A stretch of 64,000 nucleotides of DNA from Ruminiclostridium hungatei (GCF_002051585.1 NZ_MZGX01000029.1:20847-84846), one strand, 5' to 3'. Positions 52,091-60,864 are shown, counted from the stretch's first letter. Notes: generated from the sequence alone by a model not told the origin. Made by a program: numbers and translations.

Positions 52091-53182
52091 TTATCTCTTC
52101 CTGCAGGATTCCCTTATGACAAGCTCAGGTTCCATAACCCTTTGAACCGGCATTTTCAGATAATCCTTGCTCTTCAGCATTTCCAGCAGTATTTGTGCGG
52201 CAGCCTCACCCAGTCTCTCCTTGGGATGGCTGACACTTGTAATTTTTACGGGACAGCTTTCGGAGATATAGGAGTCATCAAAACCTGTAATTGAAATATC
52301 CTCAGGGACTTTGACCCCCAGGCCGTTCAGCAGCTCAAAAACTCTGAAGGCCACAACGTCATTGTAGCAGGCTATGGCATCAGGCTTAATTTCACCTTCC
52401 AGCATATGCCGTATTGCACAATATGGGTTATCCGCCTGCTCCTCCGTACCAAACCATACCACCAGTTCCGGGTTGTAGGGCAAGCCTGCCTCACTAAGGG
52501 CCCCGACATATCCTCTATGCCTTTCCAGCCCCTGTATATCATCAGATTTGAATATTCCTGCAATATTTTTATGTCCAAGCTTTATCAGGTATGCCACAGC
52601 CAGATACATTCCCTTTAAATCATCCAGCAGCACACGCGGCTTGCTTTCAAGCTGCCGGTAATAGCCATGAATAAATATATACGGTATTCCGTGCCTGTCC
52701 AGTGCCTCGTAATATTTCATATTGCGCAATTCCAGGGCACTCTTTGTAGGCTCTATTATCAGGCCCTCAATGTTCTTCTGAAGCACATCCTCCAGGCAAT
52801 AAGCTTCCTTGCCCGTGTCATTGTTGGTATTCTTCAGCACGATACTGTATCCGCTGCCGGATAGTACGTTGTCAATTCCCTGAATAACCTTGGGAAAAAT
52901 ATACTCGGAAATATAAGTGGTGACTACTCCTATATTCCGCGATACATTTCTTGTACTGCTCCTGTCAAGGCAGTAGGTTCCCCGTCCATGCTCCGTATAT
53001 ATAAAGCCCTCATTGGCAAGGATTGAAATGGCTTTTCTGACGGTGTGCCTGCTCAGAGAAAACTTCTCGGTCAGCATGTTTTCAGAAGGAATCTGTTCTC
53101 CCGGCTTTATCCTTCCCAATAATATTTCTTCCTTTAAATACTCTGTAAGCTTGTAGTATTTAGTCTGGCTATTATTTTGCAT
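52091..53182 (-). CDS. araR: Arabinose operon repressor AraR (GntR/LacI chimera)
   Basis: The 363-residue protein has an N-terminal GntR winged helix (KYYKLTEYLKEEILLGRIKP ... SRHTVRKAISILANEGFIY) joined to a LacI-type sugar-binding domain (RNIGVVTTYISEYIFPKVI ... ITGFDDSYISE). That fusion is diagnostic of AraR, which leaves its operators when L-arabinose binds. It is the first gene of the operon it would control; an AraR-like palindrome lies 20-36 bases before its start codon, indicating autoregulation. Confidence 0.95.
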   Translation of the reverse strand: MQNNSQTKYYKLTEYLKEEILLGRIKPGEQIPSENMLTEKFSLSRHTVRKAISILANEGFIYTEHGRGTYCLDRSSTRNVSRNIGVVTTYISEYIFPKVIQGIDNVLSGSGYSIVLKNTNNDTGKEAYCLEDVLQKNIEGLIIEPTKSALELRNMKYYEALDRHGIPYIFIHGYYRQLESKPRVLLDDLKGMYLAVAYLIKLGHKNIAGIFKSDDIQGLERHRGYVGALSEAGLPYNPELVVWFGTEEQADNPYCAIRHMLEGEIKPDAIACYNDVVAFRVFELLNGLGVKVPEDISITGFDDSYISESCPVKITSVSHPKERLGEAAAQILLEMLKSKDYLKMPVQRVMEPELVIRESCRKR

Positions 53183-53202
53183 CGTAGTCTCCTAAAGAAG
53201 CA

Positions 53203-53218
53203 ACTTGTACGTACATCT
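53203..53218. promoter_or_regulatory. AraR-type operator
   Basis: ACTTGTACGTACATCT contains the palindromic core TTGTACGTACA, which agrees with the operator consensus known for Bacillus AraR (roughly ATTTGTACGTACAAAT). It stands directly upstream of the araR start codon. Confidence 0.8.
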
Positions 53219-53317
53219 TAATTATACTCAATTCGCCTATTGTATGCAACCTTGCATATATGATTTTTTACCGGACTTTCACCGGAGCAGCCTCTAATGT
53301 AAAAAGTCATGGCATGC

Positions 53318-53352
53318 AAAAACCGGCACCACCTTTTATGGTGCCGGTTTTT
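53318..53352. terminator. Terminator of the DUF4352-like lipoprotein gene
   Basis: AAAAACCGGCACCA and TGGTGCCGGTTTTT form a perfect 14-bp hairpin with a T run on both strands, between araR and the lipoprotein gene. Confidence 0.92.
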
Positions 53353-53368
53353 ATCAAGCCGTGTATTA

Positions 53369-54028
53369 TTATCTTATTGTATACATGTATTCCTGCTTAT
53401 CCAGCTTGAAAGTCAGCACTAATGGATTTTTTTCCTTGTCAACCTCCTGGGGACAACTGATAAGATATCTTATGCCTTTTGTTTGCAGGGGATCAATTGC
53501 AGTTATATTCGCATATGTAAATCCGGTCAGGCTGTCCTCGGGCACTGCAAATGCGTCATAGATATAGCCATTGTTGTAATTGGCTTCCACCGTCATTATC
53601 TCATCACATGGCAAAACCTGCTTCTGCAGATTCTTTACATCCACGTCCACATGAATGTATACCTCACCTGAATCAGCCGCATAATGGGTATAAACTCCGT
53701 TCGTCTTGTCAGGAAGCACATCATAGGTCAACTCAACTTTTTTGATCTTTATTTCCATATTGTCAGTAGTTATTTTATCCCCTGCCTTAAGCCCTGCAGG
53801 TTTATCAGCAACCTCTCCGGCAACAGCTTTAGTATCCTCGGCGGCATCAGAACCTTTTAATTTTTCTATTTGCTCCTTAAGTTCCATATTCTCTTTTTCC
53901 AGCACACTTACTTTTTTCTGCAATTCCGAAAGCTGCTCTGAACTGCCTGTTGCATCCTTCCCCTCTGAAGTACATCCTGCCAAGCCTATACATAAAATAA
54001 TAATCAATAAAATACTTGTCTTTTTCAT
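53369..54028 (-). CDS. Lipoprotein with coiled coil and DUF4352-like domain
   Basis: The 219-residue product has a lipoprotein signal ending LAGC at Cys19. It continues with a Ser-rich linker, a coiled coil (SELQKKVSVLEKENMELKEQ, residues about 35-65), and a beta-rich domain with the pattern of DUF4352 proteins (ITTDNMEIKIKKVELTY ... YIHVDVDVKNLQKQVLP). Those are small extracellular Ig-like domains of unknown function. GGGAGG is 7 bases before the ATG at 54028; the frame is open 15 codons further up. It would be displayed on the outer face of the membrane. No functional partner is adjacent. Confidence 0.83.
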   Translation of the reverse strand: MKKTSILLIIILCIGLAGCTSEGKDATGSSEQLSELQKKVSVLEKENMELKEQIEKLKGSDAAEDTKAVAGEVADKPAGLKAGDKITTDNMEIKIKKVELTYDVLPDKTNGVYTHYAADSGEVYIHVDVDVKNLQKQVLPCDEIMTVEANYNNGYIYDAFAVPEDSLTGFTYANITAIDPLQTKGIRYLISCPQEVDKEKNPLVLTFKLDKQEYMYTIR

Positions 54029-54238
54029 TAATGTGCCTCCCTTTTTTTGTATCATTTTTATTATACGACACATTCCTTGTAATTCCTACCTTTTCCGTCC
54101 TTGAAAAAGTGTCGGGATGGCTAAGACCTTTGTTCTACTGAAAAGCGTAACATCACGCTTTCAGAAATCATATAATTATGTATACTACTTTTATTTTCAG
54201 CGATACTGCTATTTATAGATAAGCAAGGAGTGACTCAA

Positions 54239-54724
54239 ATGGAAGCAAATATTGATCCTGTTACTGAACTGGCAGTCAGGTTGAAGGAGGTTTCAATAAG
54301 GAACACCGCTGAAGCCATATATGATAAAATAAATCTCTCAAAGCAGAAAAATGTTGATAAAGAGACCATAAATGTGCTTGAAGAAATTATAAACAACCTG
54401 GTTACAGACAAAAATGAATTGATCCAGATTACCAAATGCTATGAGCAGGAGTTCCTGACACAGGACCTCTCCGACCAGGATATTGAGTATATTACCAGAG
54501 AATTACTGCCTATAGTAACAACCTTTCTTCCCTTCAGCGGAGGTGACAATGAGTTTGTTTCAACAATAAAAAAGATACTGTCGGCTGAGACCTTAAAAAT
54601 ACTCAAGCTTTTAGGCTTTAACTATAAAGAGGCCATAGGACAGCCGCTAACTAACCTGGTATCTCAGACAATACAAAACCAAACCAACAAGCTTGCTGGA
54701 AACAAGTCGTCCTACAAGAAATAA
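54239..54724 (+). CDS. Unknown helical cytoplasmic protein
   Basis: The 161-residue protein is mainly helical, acidic in its first two thirds and with a polar, Asn/Gln/Lys-rich end. There is no signal peptide or membrane helix, and I recognise no family. AAGGAG lies 8 bases before the ATG at 54239; a GTG three codons earlier overlaps that site. It stands alone, directly upstream of the first DnaA-box cluster and transcribed towards it. Confidence 0.7.
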   Translation: MEANIDPVTELAVRLKEVSIRNTAEAIYDKINLSKQKNVDKETINVLEEIINNLVTDKNELIQITKCYEQEFLTQDLSDQDIEYITRELLPIVTTFLPFSGGDNEFVSTIKKILSAETLKILKLLGFNYKEAIGQPLTNLVSQTIQNQTNKLAGNKSSYKK

Positions 54725-54739
54725 CTATTGCTGCTTATT

Positions 54740-55070
54740 CTGCTATGTGGATATCCTAATCTGCGCTTTCAACAGATAATCCCCATATATATAGTGATAT
54801 CCACAATGTTATCAACAAAATGTAGTTATTCTGTGTATAAAATCTTGTATTTTTTAAAATAATCCACAACCTTTTAACATTATATACACCCTCGTTGTAT
54901 ATAACCTGAGTGTGGATTATTTTATCTGCTTATCTACATAAAATCCCCACATATATTGGATTATCAACAGGTTTATTAACAAAATACAGAGTTTTGTGGA
55001 TAATCCTCTGCAATTCGAACATGTTATCCACAAAACTGGCCTGTTATGCACACTTTTATGTGGGTAATTT
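54740..55070. other. DnaA-box cluster 1 in a 405-bp gene-free region
   Basis: Five exact matches to TTATNCACA occur on either strand: 54832-54840, 54995-55003, 55024-55032, 55044-55052 and, with one base off, 55059-55067. At least seven further one-mismatch sites lie at 54746, 54797, 54809, 54860, 54911, 54930 and 54961. The region is AT-rich and contains no gene. The density is that of a DnaA-binding region such as an origin module or a DnaA-titration site. dnaA itself is not in the window. Confidence 0.65.
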
Positions 55071-55129
55071 GTCCTATAACTTATAAGACCGGAAATCTGC
55101 CGAGTCCTCTTAAGCTTAATCAACATCTA

Positions 55130-55519
55130 TTACAATACCTTTACGTAGAACTTTCTGTTCCTGGGACCGTCAAACTCACAGAAATAAATTCCCTGCCAGG
55201 TTCCCAGAACGGGTCTGCCGCTTTGAACTATTACATATTGGCTGCTCCCCACGGCACTGGCTTTCAGGTGTGCTGAGCTGTTACCCTCCATGTGCCTGAA
55301 TTCCGCCCTGTCCGGATAAGCCTTGTCCAACCCCAGCAGCATGTCTCTTACCACATCGGGATCAGCATTTTCATTTATTGTAATTCCCGCGGTGGTATGG
55401 GGACAAAACACTAAAACAGCACCCTCTGCAATTCCACTTTTAGTTACCGACTCCATTACCTTGCCCGTGATATTATAAAAGTTCTGCCTTTCAGTCTTTA
55501 ACGCATATTCATAAATCAT
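55130..55519 (-). CDS. YjbQ-family protein
   Basis: This 129-residue protein belongs to the YjbQ (UPF0047) family: VLVFCPHTTAGITINENADPDV, then HMEGNSSAHLKASAVGSS and VLGTWQGIYFCEFDGPR. The conserved His, Asn, Glu and Asp residues are present. Members form trimers, and some have weak thiamine-phosphate synthase activity in vitro; the true function is unclear. Its start overlaps the sfsA stop codon by one base, so it is translated with sfsA. Confidence 0.93.
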   Translation of the reverse strand: MIYEYALKTERQNFYNITGKVMESVTKSGIAEGAVLVFCPHTTAGITINENADPDVVRDMLLGLDKAYPDRAEFRHMEGNSSAHLKASAVGSSQYVIVQSGRPVLGTWQGIYFCEFDGPRNRKFYVKVL

Positions 55520-56199
55520 TACAGCTTCACCTCTACTCTTTCTGATACAGTTATATAATCATTTCCAACATCACAGTCACAAGCCATAACCTTTACCCCT
55601 TTTGACTGTGCAAGCCTGATAATGTGTGCAAACGCCTCGTGTGTCTCTGAATTCGGAGTAAAGTACTTTACCCCTTTCATCTGTATAATGAACACTATAT
55701 AGGCCTTGTACCCTTCGTCCACACATTCCATCAGCTCCCTGATGTGCTTTACTCCCCTCTCTGTGGGGGCATCAGGAAACAGGACTATGTTGTCCTTCTC
55801 CAGGGTAACCCCTTTGACTTCTATGAATATCCTGTCCTTTTCTGTTTCAACATAAAAATCAAACCTGGAGTTGCGGAATTTGGCTTCCGGCTTGATCAGG
55901 GTAATGTCCTTCAGGAAGTTGCCCGCCGCCATCCACTCCTGGAAAACCTTATTGGGCACCTGGCTGTCCATATTAACCATTCTTTCACCTTTCATCACCC
56001 CTATGAGATCATATTTGGTTTTACGGGATAAAGTATCAAATTCCTGGACGAATACTGTAGCTCCCGGCGTTAATAATTCCCTGCACCTGCCTGTATTCTT
56101 CACATGGCATAATTCAATACTTCCATCCAGTTGAATTTTTGCGATAAATCTGTTGGGTCTGTCAATAAAGCTTGCACTTCTGATATTCCGGTAATTCAC
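55519..56199 (-). CDS. sfsA: SfsA family nuclease
   Basis: The 226-residue protein matches SfsA: an N-terminal OB-like part (RFIAKIQLDGSIELCHVKNTGRC) with CRELLTPGATVFVQ, and a PD-(D/E)XK nuclease-like core (SRFDFYVETEKDRIFIEVKGVTL) with the Asp and Glu-x-Lys residues. In E. coli the name comes from stimulation of sugar fermentation, and DNA/RNA binding and nuclease activity have been reported. Upstream lies a 230-base gap before the divergent desulfoferrodoxin gene. It forms a two-gene unit with yjbQ. Confidence 0.93.
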   Translation of the reverse strand: MNYRNIRSASFIDRPNRFIAKIQLDGSIELCHVKNTGRCRELLTPGATVFVQEFDTLSRKTKYDLIGVMKGERMVNMDSQVPNKVFQEWMAAGNFLKDITLIKPEAKFRNSRFDFYVETEKDRIFIEVKGVTLEKDNIVLFPDAPTERGVKHIRELMECVDEGYKAYIVFIIQMKGVKYFTPNSETHEAFAHIIRLAQSKGVKVMACDCDVGNDYITVSERVEVKL

Positions 56200-56432
56200 T
56201 CCAGGCCTCCCAAGGTATGATTATTATAAAGATTATAACCCCGTATGTCACCATACATCAATATGTACAGCGAATTTTAAGCTTGTTGGTATTTTTATGT
56301 TTTATAACAAAAAATCAGGGTATAAAATATAACAGGTTTGGATAAAAGTATATAATGTATCTCTGGATTGGTAAACTAATAAAATTGTAAACCGGCAAGA
56401 GAACATGAAAAATAACGAGGGGAGATTTGAAT

Positions 56433-56813
56433 ATGAAAAATGAGGTTTCTTTTTTCCGCTGTAAGCATTGTGGAAATATGGTTGCATTAATAAAGAGTGG
56501 CGGAGGAACACTTGTCTGTTGTGGAGAGCAAATGGAAAAGCTGGTTCCCAATACAACCGAGGCGGCTGTTGAAAAGCATATTCCGGTATCGCTCAGAAGC
56601 AACGGAAGTATAAATGTTGAAGTTGGTTCAGTGGCACATCCAATGATAGATGTTCACTATATTGAATGGGTGGCTGTGGTTGGCGACGAAGGCTTGGAAA
56701 TAATCAACCTGTTCCCCGGAGATGACCCCAAGGCTATTCTGAGTGACAAGAAAAACGCCGAAGTTTATGCATACTGCAATATTCACGGCTTATGGAAAGG
56801 TGAAGTAAAATAG
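56433..56813 (+). CDS. dfx: Desulfoferrodoxin (superoxide reductase, class I)
   Basis: Reduces superoxide to hydrogen peroxide in anaerobes, without making oxygen. The 126-residue protein has the desulforedoxin-type Fe(SCys)4 site (C10-x2-C13 ... C29-C30). The catalytic centre has Glu47-Lys-His49, His69, His75, Cys115 and His118. That two-iron layout is class I. The ATG at 56433 follows GGGGAG by 8 bases. It stands alone with its own terminator, divergent from sfsA, and serves oxygen defence. Confidence 0.96.
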   Translation: MKNEVSFFRCKHCGNMVALIKSGGGTLVCCGEQMEKLVPNTTEAAVEKHIPVSLRSNGSINVEVGSVAHPMIDVHYIEWVAVVGDEGLEIINLFPGDDPKAILSDKKNAEVYAYCNIHGLWKGEVK

Positions 56814-56850
56814 CTTCATGAATTTTTCCCTTTCACAATAGGAGTATTCA

Positions 56851-56890
56851 AAAAAATGTCCCTGTGGCTGTAGCCCCGGGGACATTTTTT
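56851..56890 (+). terminator. Terminator of dfx
   Basis: ATGTCCC and GGGACAT form the stem base, with A and T tracts on either side and a GC-rich loop. It lies about 40 bases after dfx and can also end the convergent deoC transcript. Confidence 0.85.
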
Positions 56891-56924
56891 ATTGTCCGGG
56901 AAAGTGGCTTTGCCACCTTTGTTT

Positions 56925-57593
56925 TCAGTATCCGCTTCCAATATTTTTTTCCCTGGTTGCTATAGCTATTGACGCACTTGCGCCGATTCTGCTGGCTCCC
57001 GCTTCTATCATCGCCTTGGCAGTTTCATAGTCACGGATGCCACCGGATGCCTTTACTCCCAGCCCGGGCTTCACAATCCCCCTCATGAGCCTTATATCTT
57101 CAACCGTCGCCCCGCCTGAGCTAAAGCCGGTTGATGTCTTGACAAAATCAGCTCCCGCCTCCTTGCATATCCGGCAGCAGAGCTTCTTCTCTTCCTCATT
57201 GAGCAGGCAGGTTTCAAGTATCACCTTGACAAGTGCTTTCCCTTTTGCCTCCTGCACCACAGCTTCTATATCCTTTTTAACATATAATTCATCACCTGAC
57301 TTTACGGCACCTACATTTATTACCATGTCTACTTCCTGAGCTCCATTGCATATGGCCTCGGCAGCCTCGGCAGCCTTAACAGCGGTTGTAGCAGCCCCCA
57401 GGGGGAATCCGATAACCGTACATACCTTGACCTTGCTGTCTTTTAAGAGCTGGCTGCACAAGCTGACATAACACGGGTTGACACATACCGATGCAAAACC
57501 ATACTCCAGCGCCTCACTGCATAGTTGCTCTATCTGGGCTTTTGTGGTATCAGGCTTCAGAGCTGTATGATCTATTAAACTTGCAATATTCAT
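56925..57593 (-). CDS. deoC: Deoxyribose-phosphate aldolase
   Basis: Splits 2-deoxyribose-5-phosphate into glyceraldehyde-3-phosphate and acetaldehyde. The 222-residue TIM-barrel protein starts [15 protein letters not shown]. It has the Schiff-base lysine in [16 protein letters not shown], the second lysine in [11 protein letters not shown], and [14 protein letters not shown] lies 7 bases before the ATG at 57593; the frame extends 35 codons upstream without a site. It is a single gene here, not part of a nucleoside operon. Confidence 0.96.
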   Translation of the reverse strand: MNIASLIDHTALKPDTTKAQIEQLCSEALEYGFASVCVNPCYVSLCSQLLKDSKVKVCTVIGFPLGAATTAVKAAEAAEAICNGAQEVDMVINVGAVKSGDELYVKKDIEAVVQEAKGKALVKVILETCLLNEEEKKLCCRICKEAGADFVKTSTGFSSGGATVEDIRLMRGIVKPGLGVKASGGIRDYETAKAMIEAGASRIGASASIAIATREKNIGSGY

Positions 57594-57927
57594 ATGAAAT
57601 CCCCATTTCCGCTGTGGATATGTCCTATCCAGGCTTTTTATTATTCTGACTGTTCCGAACATAAAATATATTTTTAACACCTCCTTTATTATCACCAATT
57701 GGCTGGTAAATTACAAGAAAAAAAATAGGTTAGTCGCCATCGACTAACCATGTAAAGGGGGTCAAAATGTATTTTGTGAGGTCAATATTATATTAGCCAA
57801 AAAATGAAATATTTATACAAAGCATTAAAAAATAATTAGTAAAATAATTTCACTGATAAATGTAAATAATATAGTGTAAATAATATTTCATATGTCATGT
57901 AAAAAATACTTAAAAGAGGTGCATGCT
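57594..57927. other. AT-rich intergenic region with one strong hairpin
   Basis: GGTTAGTCG (57728-57736) and CGACTAACC (57741-57749) form a perfect 9-bp hairpin with a 4-base loop and, on the minus strand, a following T tract. It has the form of a minus-strand terminator although no minus-strand gene ends just upstream. Nothing else is seen in this 330-base stretch. Confidence 0.5.
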
Positions 57928-58173
57928 ATGGATCTCCAAAACAATATAATCAATTTTGAAAGCCTGAACGATAAGAATACCCTTGAACTTGTACAGGACA
58001 GGCTTAAGCCTGGAGAAACACTCATTCTGGATATCGGCAACAATTACTTTCATCAAGCCGACAAGGTTTATGATATTCTTTCAAAAAACGGCTATTATGT
58101 AAGAAAGACATTGGTAAACGGAAGGAATCAGTTGTTGGTTGCCTTTGAAGACGGCAAGCATAAGATGTATTAG
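57928..58173 (+). CDS. 81-residue protein, possibly TusA-like fold
   Basis: The sequence has a beta-alpha-beta-alpha-beta pattern: KPGETLILDIGNN, QADKVYDILSKNGYYVRKTL and NQLLVAFEDG. This resembles the TusA/SirA fold, but the family's N-terminal catalytic Cys-Pro motif is absent. AAAGAGG is 8 bases before the ATG at 57928. It stands alone between deoC and a lipid kinase. The fold guess rests on pattern only; function unknown. Confidence 0.65.
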   Translation: MDLQNNIINFESLNDKNTLELVQDRLKPGETLILDIGNNYFHQADKVYDILSKNGYYVRKTLVNGRNQLLVAFEDGKHKMY

Positions 58174-58189
58174 TATTGAGTTTCCGCAA

Positions 58190-58230
58190 AAAACCGGCAT
58201 CATGAGATAAAACTCTCATAATGCCGGTTA
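58190..58230. terminator. Terminator between the 81-residue gene and the lipid kinase
   Basis: AACCGGCAT and ATGCCGGTT with inner ATGAG/CTCAT pairing form a long hairpin; on the minus strand a TTTTTT tract follows. It serves the lipid kinase gene and perhaps the convergent small gene. Confidence 0.85.
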
Positions 58231-58284
58231 TATAAATACACTGGAGAATTACCGGATATTAATTTTTATCAACAAATTTTTTAC

Positions 58285-59187
58285 TTATTTGTTGAGTTCA
58301 TAGATTCCTTGCGGCACAAAAACCTCCAAAAGCTTATTCTTAAATTCAATCTCCGCCGGAAATAATTCCGACTTTTCACCGTCAACTGTAAGAGCTATTG
58401 GGGATTTGCTTACAAGCTCACATTTTTTGGCCTTGAGAATAATGACATTCTTATCGTTGACAGACTCCTTGCTCAATACCTTGAAAAAGATACTTGCCAA
58501 ATTTATATTGGAACATTTTTTAACAAGGATTATGTCCATGTACCCGTCGGTAAAATCCGCGTCGTTCAACAGGTTTGGAAAGCCCGCAGCCTGCTTGCCG
58601 TTAACAATCAGGAACAATAAAAACTTTCCTTCGATTATGTGTTCATCCGCAGTAACCTTTAAATCAAAGCTTTTTATATTTGCAACCTCTGACAAGCCCT
58701 TAAGATAATACGCCAGGGGGCCGAAATTTTTCTTAAGCTCGCTGTTCGTATTAAAAGAGACATCTACAAAATTTCCTCCGGCAAAAGTACTCAAAAAATA
58801 ATGGGAGTTATTAATAAGCCCTACATCACACAAAAGAGTTTTTCCCTGAAGAATGATGCTTAAGCTTTCGTTAAGGGAATTTATCCCCAGACACTTGGCA
58901 AAATCATTACAGGTACCGGAGGGTATGACTCCTATGGGCATTTTTATATCGTTGTCCAGAAGGATGTTGGCAACAAAATTTATAGTCCCGTCTCCGCCGG
59001 AAGCAATTACAAAATCGTATATCCCGGATTTCAATGCACTTACAAGATACTCGTTATTTGCATCAATAAGCCTGTACGGCTGTACAAGCACTCCTTTTTT
59101 TTGAAAAGTGCCCAGTATGTAGTCCAGTTCACTTGGGACCTTATGACCTCCGGAAATAGGATTATATACAAAAAGTGCGTTTTTCAA
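58285..59187 (-). CDS. Diacylglycerol kinase-family lipid kinase
   Basis: The 300-residue protein shows the DAGK catalytic domain: FVYNPISGG for nucleotide, VIASGGDGTINFVAN with the GGDG motif and IPSGTCNDFAKCLGI. The C-terminal beta-sandwich (LTVDGEKSELFPAEIEFKN) is the usual one. It resembles DgkB/YegS, which phosphorylate diacylglycerol or related lipids. The start is a TTG with AGGAGGGG 6 bases upstream. It is a single gene with its own terminator. The exact lipid is not determined by the sequence. Confidence 0.93.
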   Translation of the reverse strand: MKNALFVYNPISGGHKVPSELDYILGTFQKKGVLVQPYRLIDANNEYLVSALKSGIYDFVIASGGDGTINFVANILLDNDIKMPIGVIPSGTCNDFAKCLGINSLNESLSIILQGKTLLCDVGLINNSHYFLSTFAGGNFVDVSFNTNSELKKNFGPLAYYLKGLSEVANIKSFDLKVTADEHIIEGKFLLFLIVNGKQAAGFPNLLNDADFTDGYMDIILVKKCSNINLASIFFKVLSKESVNDKNVIILKAKKCELVSKSPIALTVDGEKSELFPAEIEFKNKLLEVFVPQGIYELNK

Positions 59188-59338
59188 AACTTTCCCCTCC
59201 TGTAAACAGCTCTCTATAACTTAATAATAAATGAATTTACTTTGAAAAGCAACAGATGTAAAACAGGAGAATTGTATGTAATGGGGAGGCAGCAAACCAG
59301 GTCTGCTGCCAGCCCCTAAATGACGCTAAACTACCCGG

Positions 59339-59509
59339 TTACCGGTTGACACTTCTTTCAGCCATTTCAATTGCCTTTTTGACCATGCTTCCGCAATCTC
59401 TTGAAGAAACTGATCCCCAGCCCTCTGCTGAAACTTTGTTGTAGACTCCTAGCTCTTTGGCAATTTCCTCTTTGAGGGCTTCTGACATGATACTCTGATG
59501 TCTACTCAT
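59339..59509 (-). CDS. Small acid-soluble spore protein, alpha/beta type
   Basis: The 56-residue product (SEALKEEIAKELGVYNKVS ... GWGSVSSRDCGSMVKKAIEMAE) matches the DNA-binding core of alpha/beta SASP, which coat spore DNA and protect it from UV. The ATG at 59509 has AGGAGG 8 bases upstream and is clearly the start; the same frame is open 39 codons further but without a site. Gly-Ser-Met replaces the usual Gly-Ser-Val-Gly block and an insertion (SAEGWG) is present, so it is a divergent member. Its presence shows the organism forms endospores. It is likely transcribed by the forespore sigma factor G. Confidence 0.85.
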   Translation of the reverse strand: MSRHQSIMSEALKEEIAKELGVYNKVSAEGWGSVSSRDCGSMVKKAIEMAERSVNR

Positions 59510-60027
59510 AGTTAGTGCCTCCTTTTTAGGCATTCCACTGCGTATTAACTTTTCATCAAAGATATGCCTTCGGCTATCTTCTCTTTTTAATACGCTTTTT
59601 ATGCCATGAAATATTTTAGCGTACAATTGTATTTTCTCTCCTTATATAAAAAATATTAAGGTAATTGTTTTCATGCTATCCACAATATTCACATACAAAT
59701 TTTTCTCTTACAAGCACTGTCCTACTATATATGCTTATGTAATTTAAAAACACAACAATATTTTGTACCCCAGTTTTCAGATTAAATTCCATGAGGTATA
59801 CCCTCTTAATTATTCACATTTTTTACTCATCATGTGGATAACATTAACCTTGTCCCGATGGCTGAAGCCCTTTATTTCACAGCATTTTGTGATTTGTCGA
59901 AAAAGGAATTGTGAATAACTTAAAAAAACTGTGGATAACATGATTTATATCCACAGTCCTTAAAAAAAGATTTTTCTATTTGCGTTTCCCGGCAGACCGA
60001 ATAAATGTCCGCCTCATATTTGGCAGC
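59510..60027. other. DnaA-box cluster 2 in a 517-bp gene-free region
   Basis: Exact TTATNCACA matches are at 59810-59818, 59833-59841, 59910-59918 and 59930-59938 (the last three on the minus strand). One-mismatch sites are at 59676, 59685 and 59947. The region is AT-rich and holds no gene. A SASP promoter should lie near 59540, but none was defined. Confidence 0.6.
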
Positions 60028-60864
60028 TTATTCAATATTCATGCTTATATCCACGGAGTTAGCAGAGTGAGTCAGCTTGCCTACAGAAATAATATCCACC
60101 CCTGTGCGGGCCACTTCATAGATAGTTTCCTCCGTTATATTTCCCGAAGCTTCAACCAATGCCCTTTTATTGATTAGCTGCACTGCCTCCGCCATCTTTT
60201 CATTTGACATGTTATCCAGCATGATAATGTCTGCCCTGCATGCCAGTGCTTCCTGAACCTCTTCCAGAGACTCTACCTCCACCTCGATTTTGACGGTATG
60301 CGGTATGCTGGCCCTCACCCTGTTGACTGCATTTGTTATGCCTCCTGCAGCGGCAATATGATTATCCTTTATCAAAACTCCGTCTGATAGAGAAAATCTG
60401 TGGTTTGAACCACCTCCGGCATTTACGGCATATTTCTCCAGAAGCCTTAACCCGGGAGTTGTCTTTCTGGTATCTGCAATTTTAACAGGCAGCTCCTTTA
60501 CTTTCATGGCATATCTGTTGGTAACAGTTGCAATTGCAGAAAGCCTTTGCAGGAAATTAAGCGCTGTTCTCTCACCCTTTAAAAGAGCTCTGGTAGGCCC
60601 GGTTACCGTTGCAATTGTATCTCCTTTTTTTACCCTGTCCCCATCTTTTATATGTGCTGTAAATTTTACGCTGCTATCCAATACCTCAAAAACATGCTTT
60701 GCAACATCCAATCCTGCTATTACGGCATCCTGCTTGGCAAGGAATTCCGCTTTTGAGCTATCTCCCTCACTGATTATATTATCGGTAGTAACATCGCCCA
60801 GTGGCATATCTTCTTTCAATGCATTCATTACTATATCATGTAAATAAATTTTATCCATTTTCAT
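60028..60864 (-). CDS. nadC: Nicotinate-nucleotide pyrophosphorylase (carboxylating)
   Basis: Converts quinolinate and PRPP to nicotinate mononucleotide, the third step of de novo NAD synthesis. The 278-residue protein has the family blocks GERTALNFLQRLSAIAT, ADTRKTTPGLR, GGGSNHRFSLSDGVLIKDNH and VEVESLEEV, with the PRPP- and quinolinate-binding Arg, Lys and His residues. The start is ATG at 60864, 5 bases after GGAGG; other ATGs nearby are possible. It is the last gene of nadA-nadB-nadC, with 37 bases between it and nadB. Confidence 0.97.
   Translation of the reverse strand: MKMDKIYLHDIVMNALKEDMPLGDVTTDNIISEGDSSKAEFLAKQDAVIAGLDVAKHVFEVLDSSVKFTAHIKDGDRVKKGDTIATVTGPTRALLKGERTALNFLQRLSAIATVTNRYAMKVKELPVKIADTRKTTPGLRLLEKYAVNAGGGSNHRFSLSDGVLIKDNHIAAAGGITNAVNRVRASIPHTVKIEVEVESLEEVQEALACRADIIMLDNMSNEKMAEAVQLINKRALVEASGNITEETIYEVARTGVDIISVGKLTHSANSVDISMNIE

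Noticed and set aside
54740..59960. Calling the DnaA-box clusters the chromosomal origin
   Set aside because: Box density is suggestive, but dnaA, dnaN, rpmH and a clear unwinding element were not found in the window, and skew could not be computed. It is reported as a finding, not as an origin.
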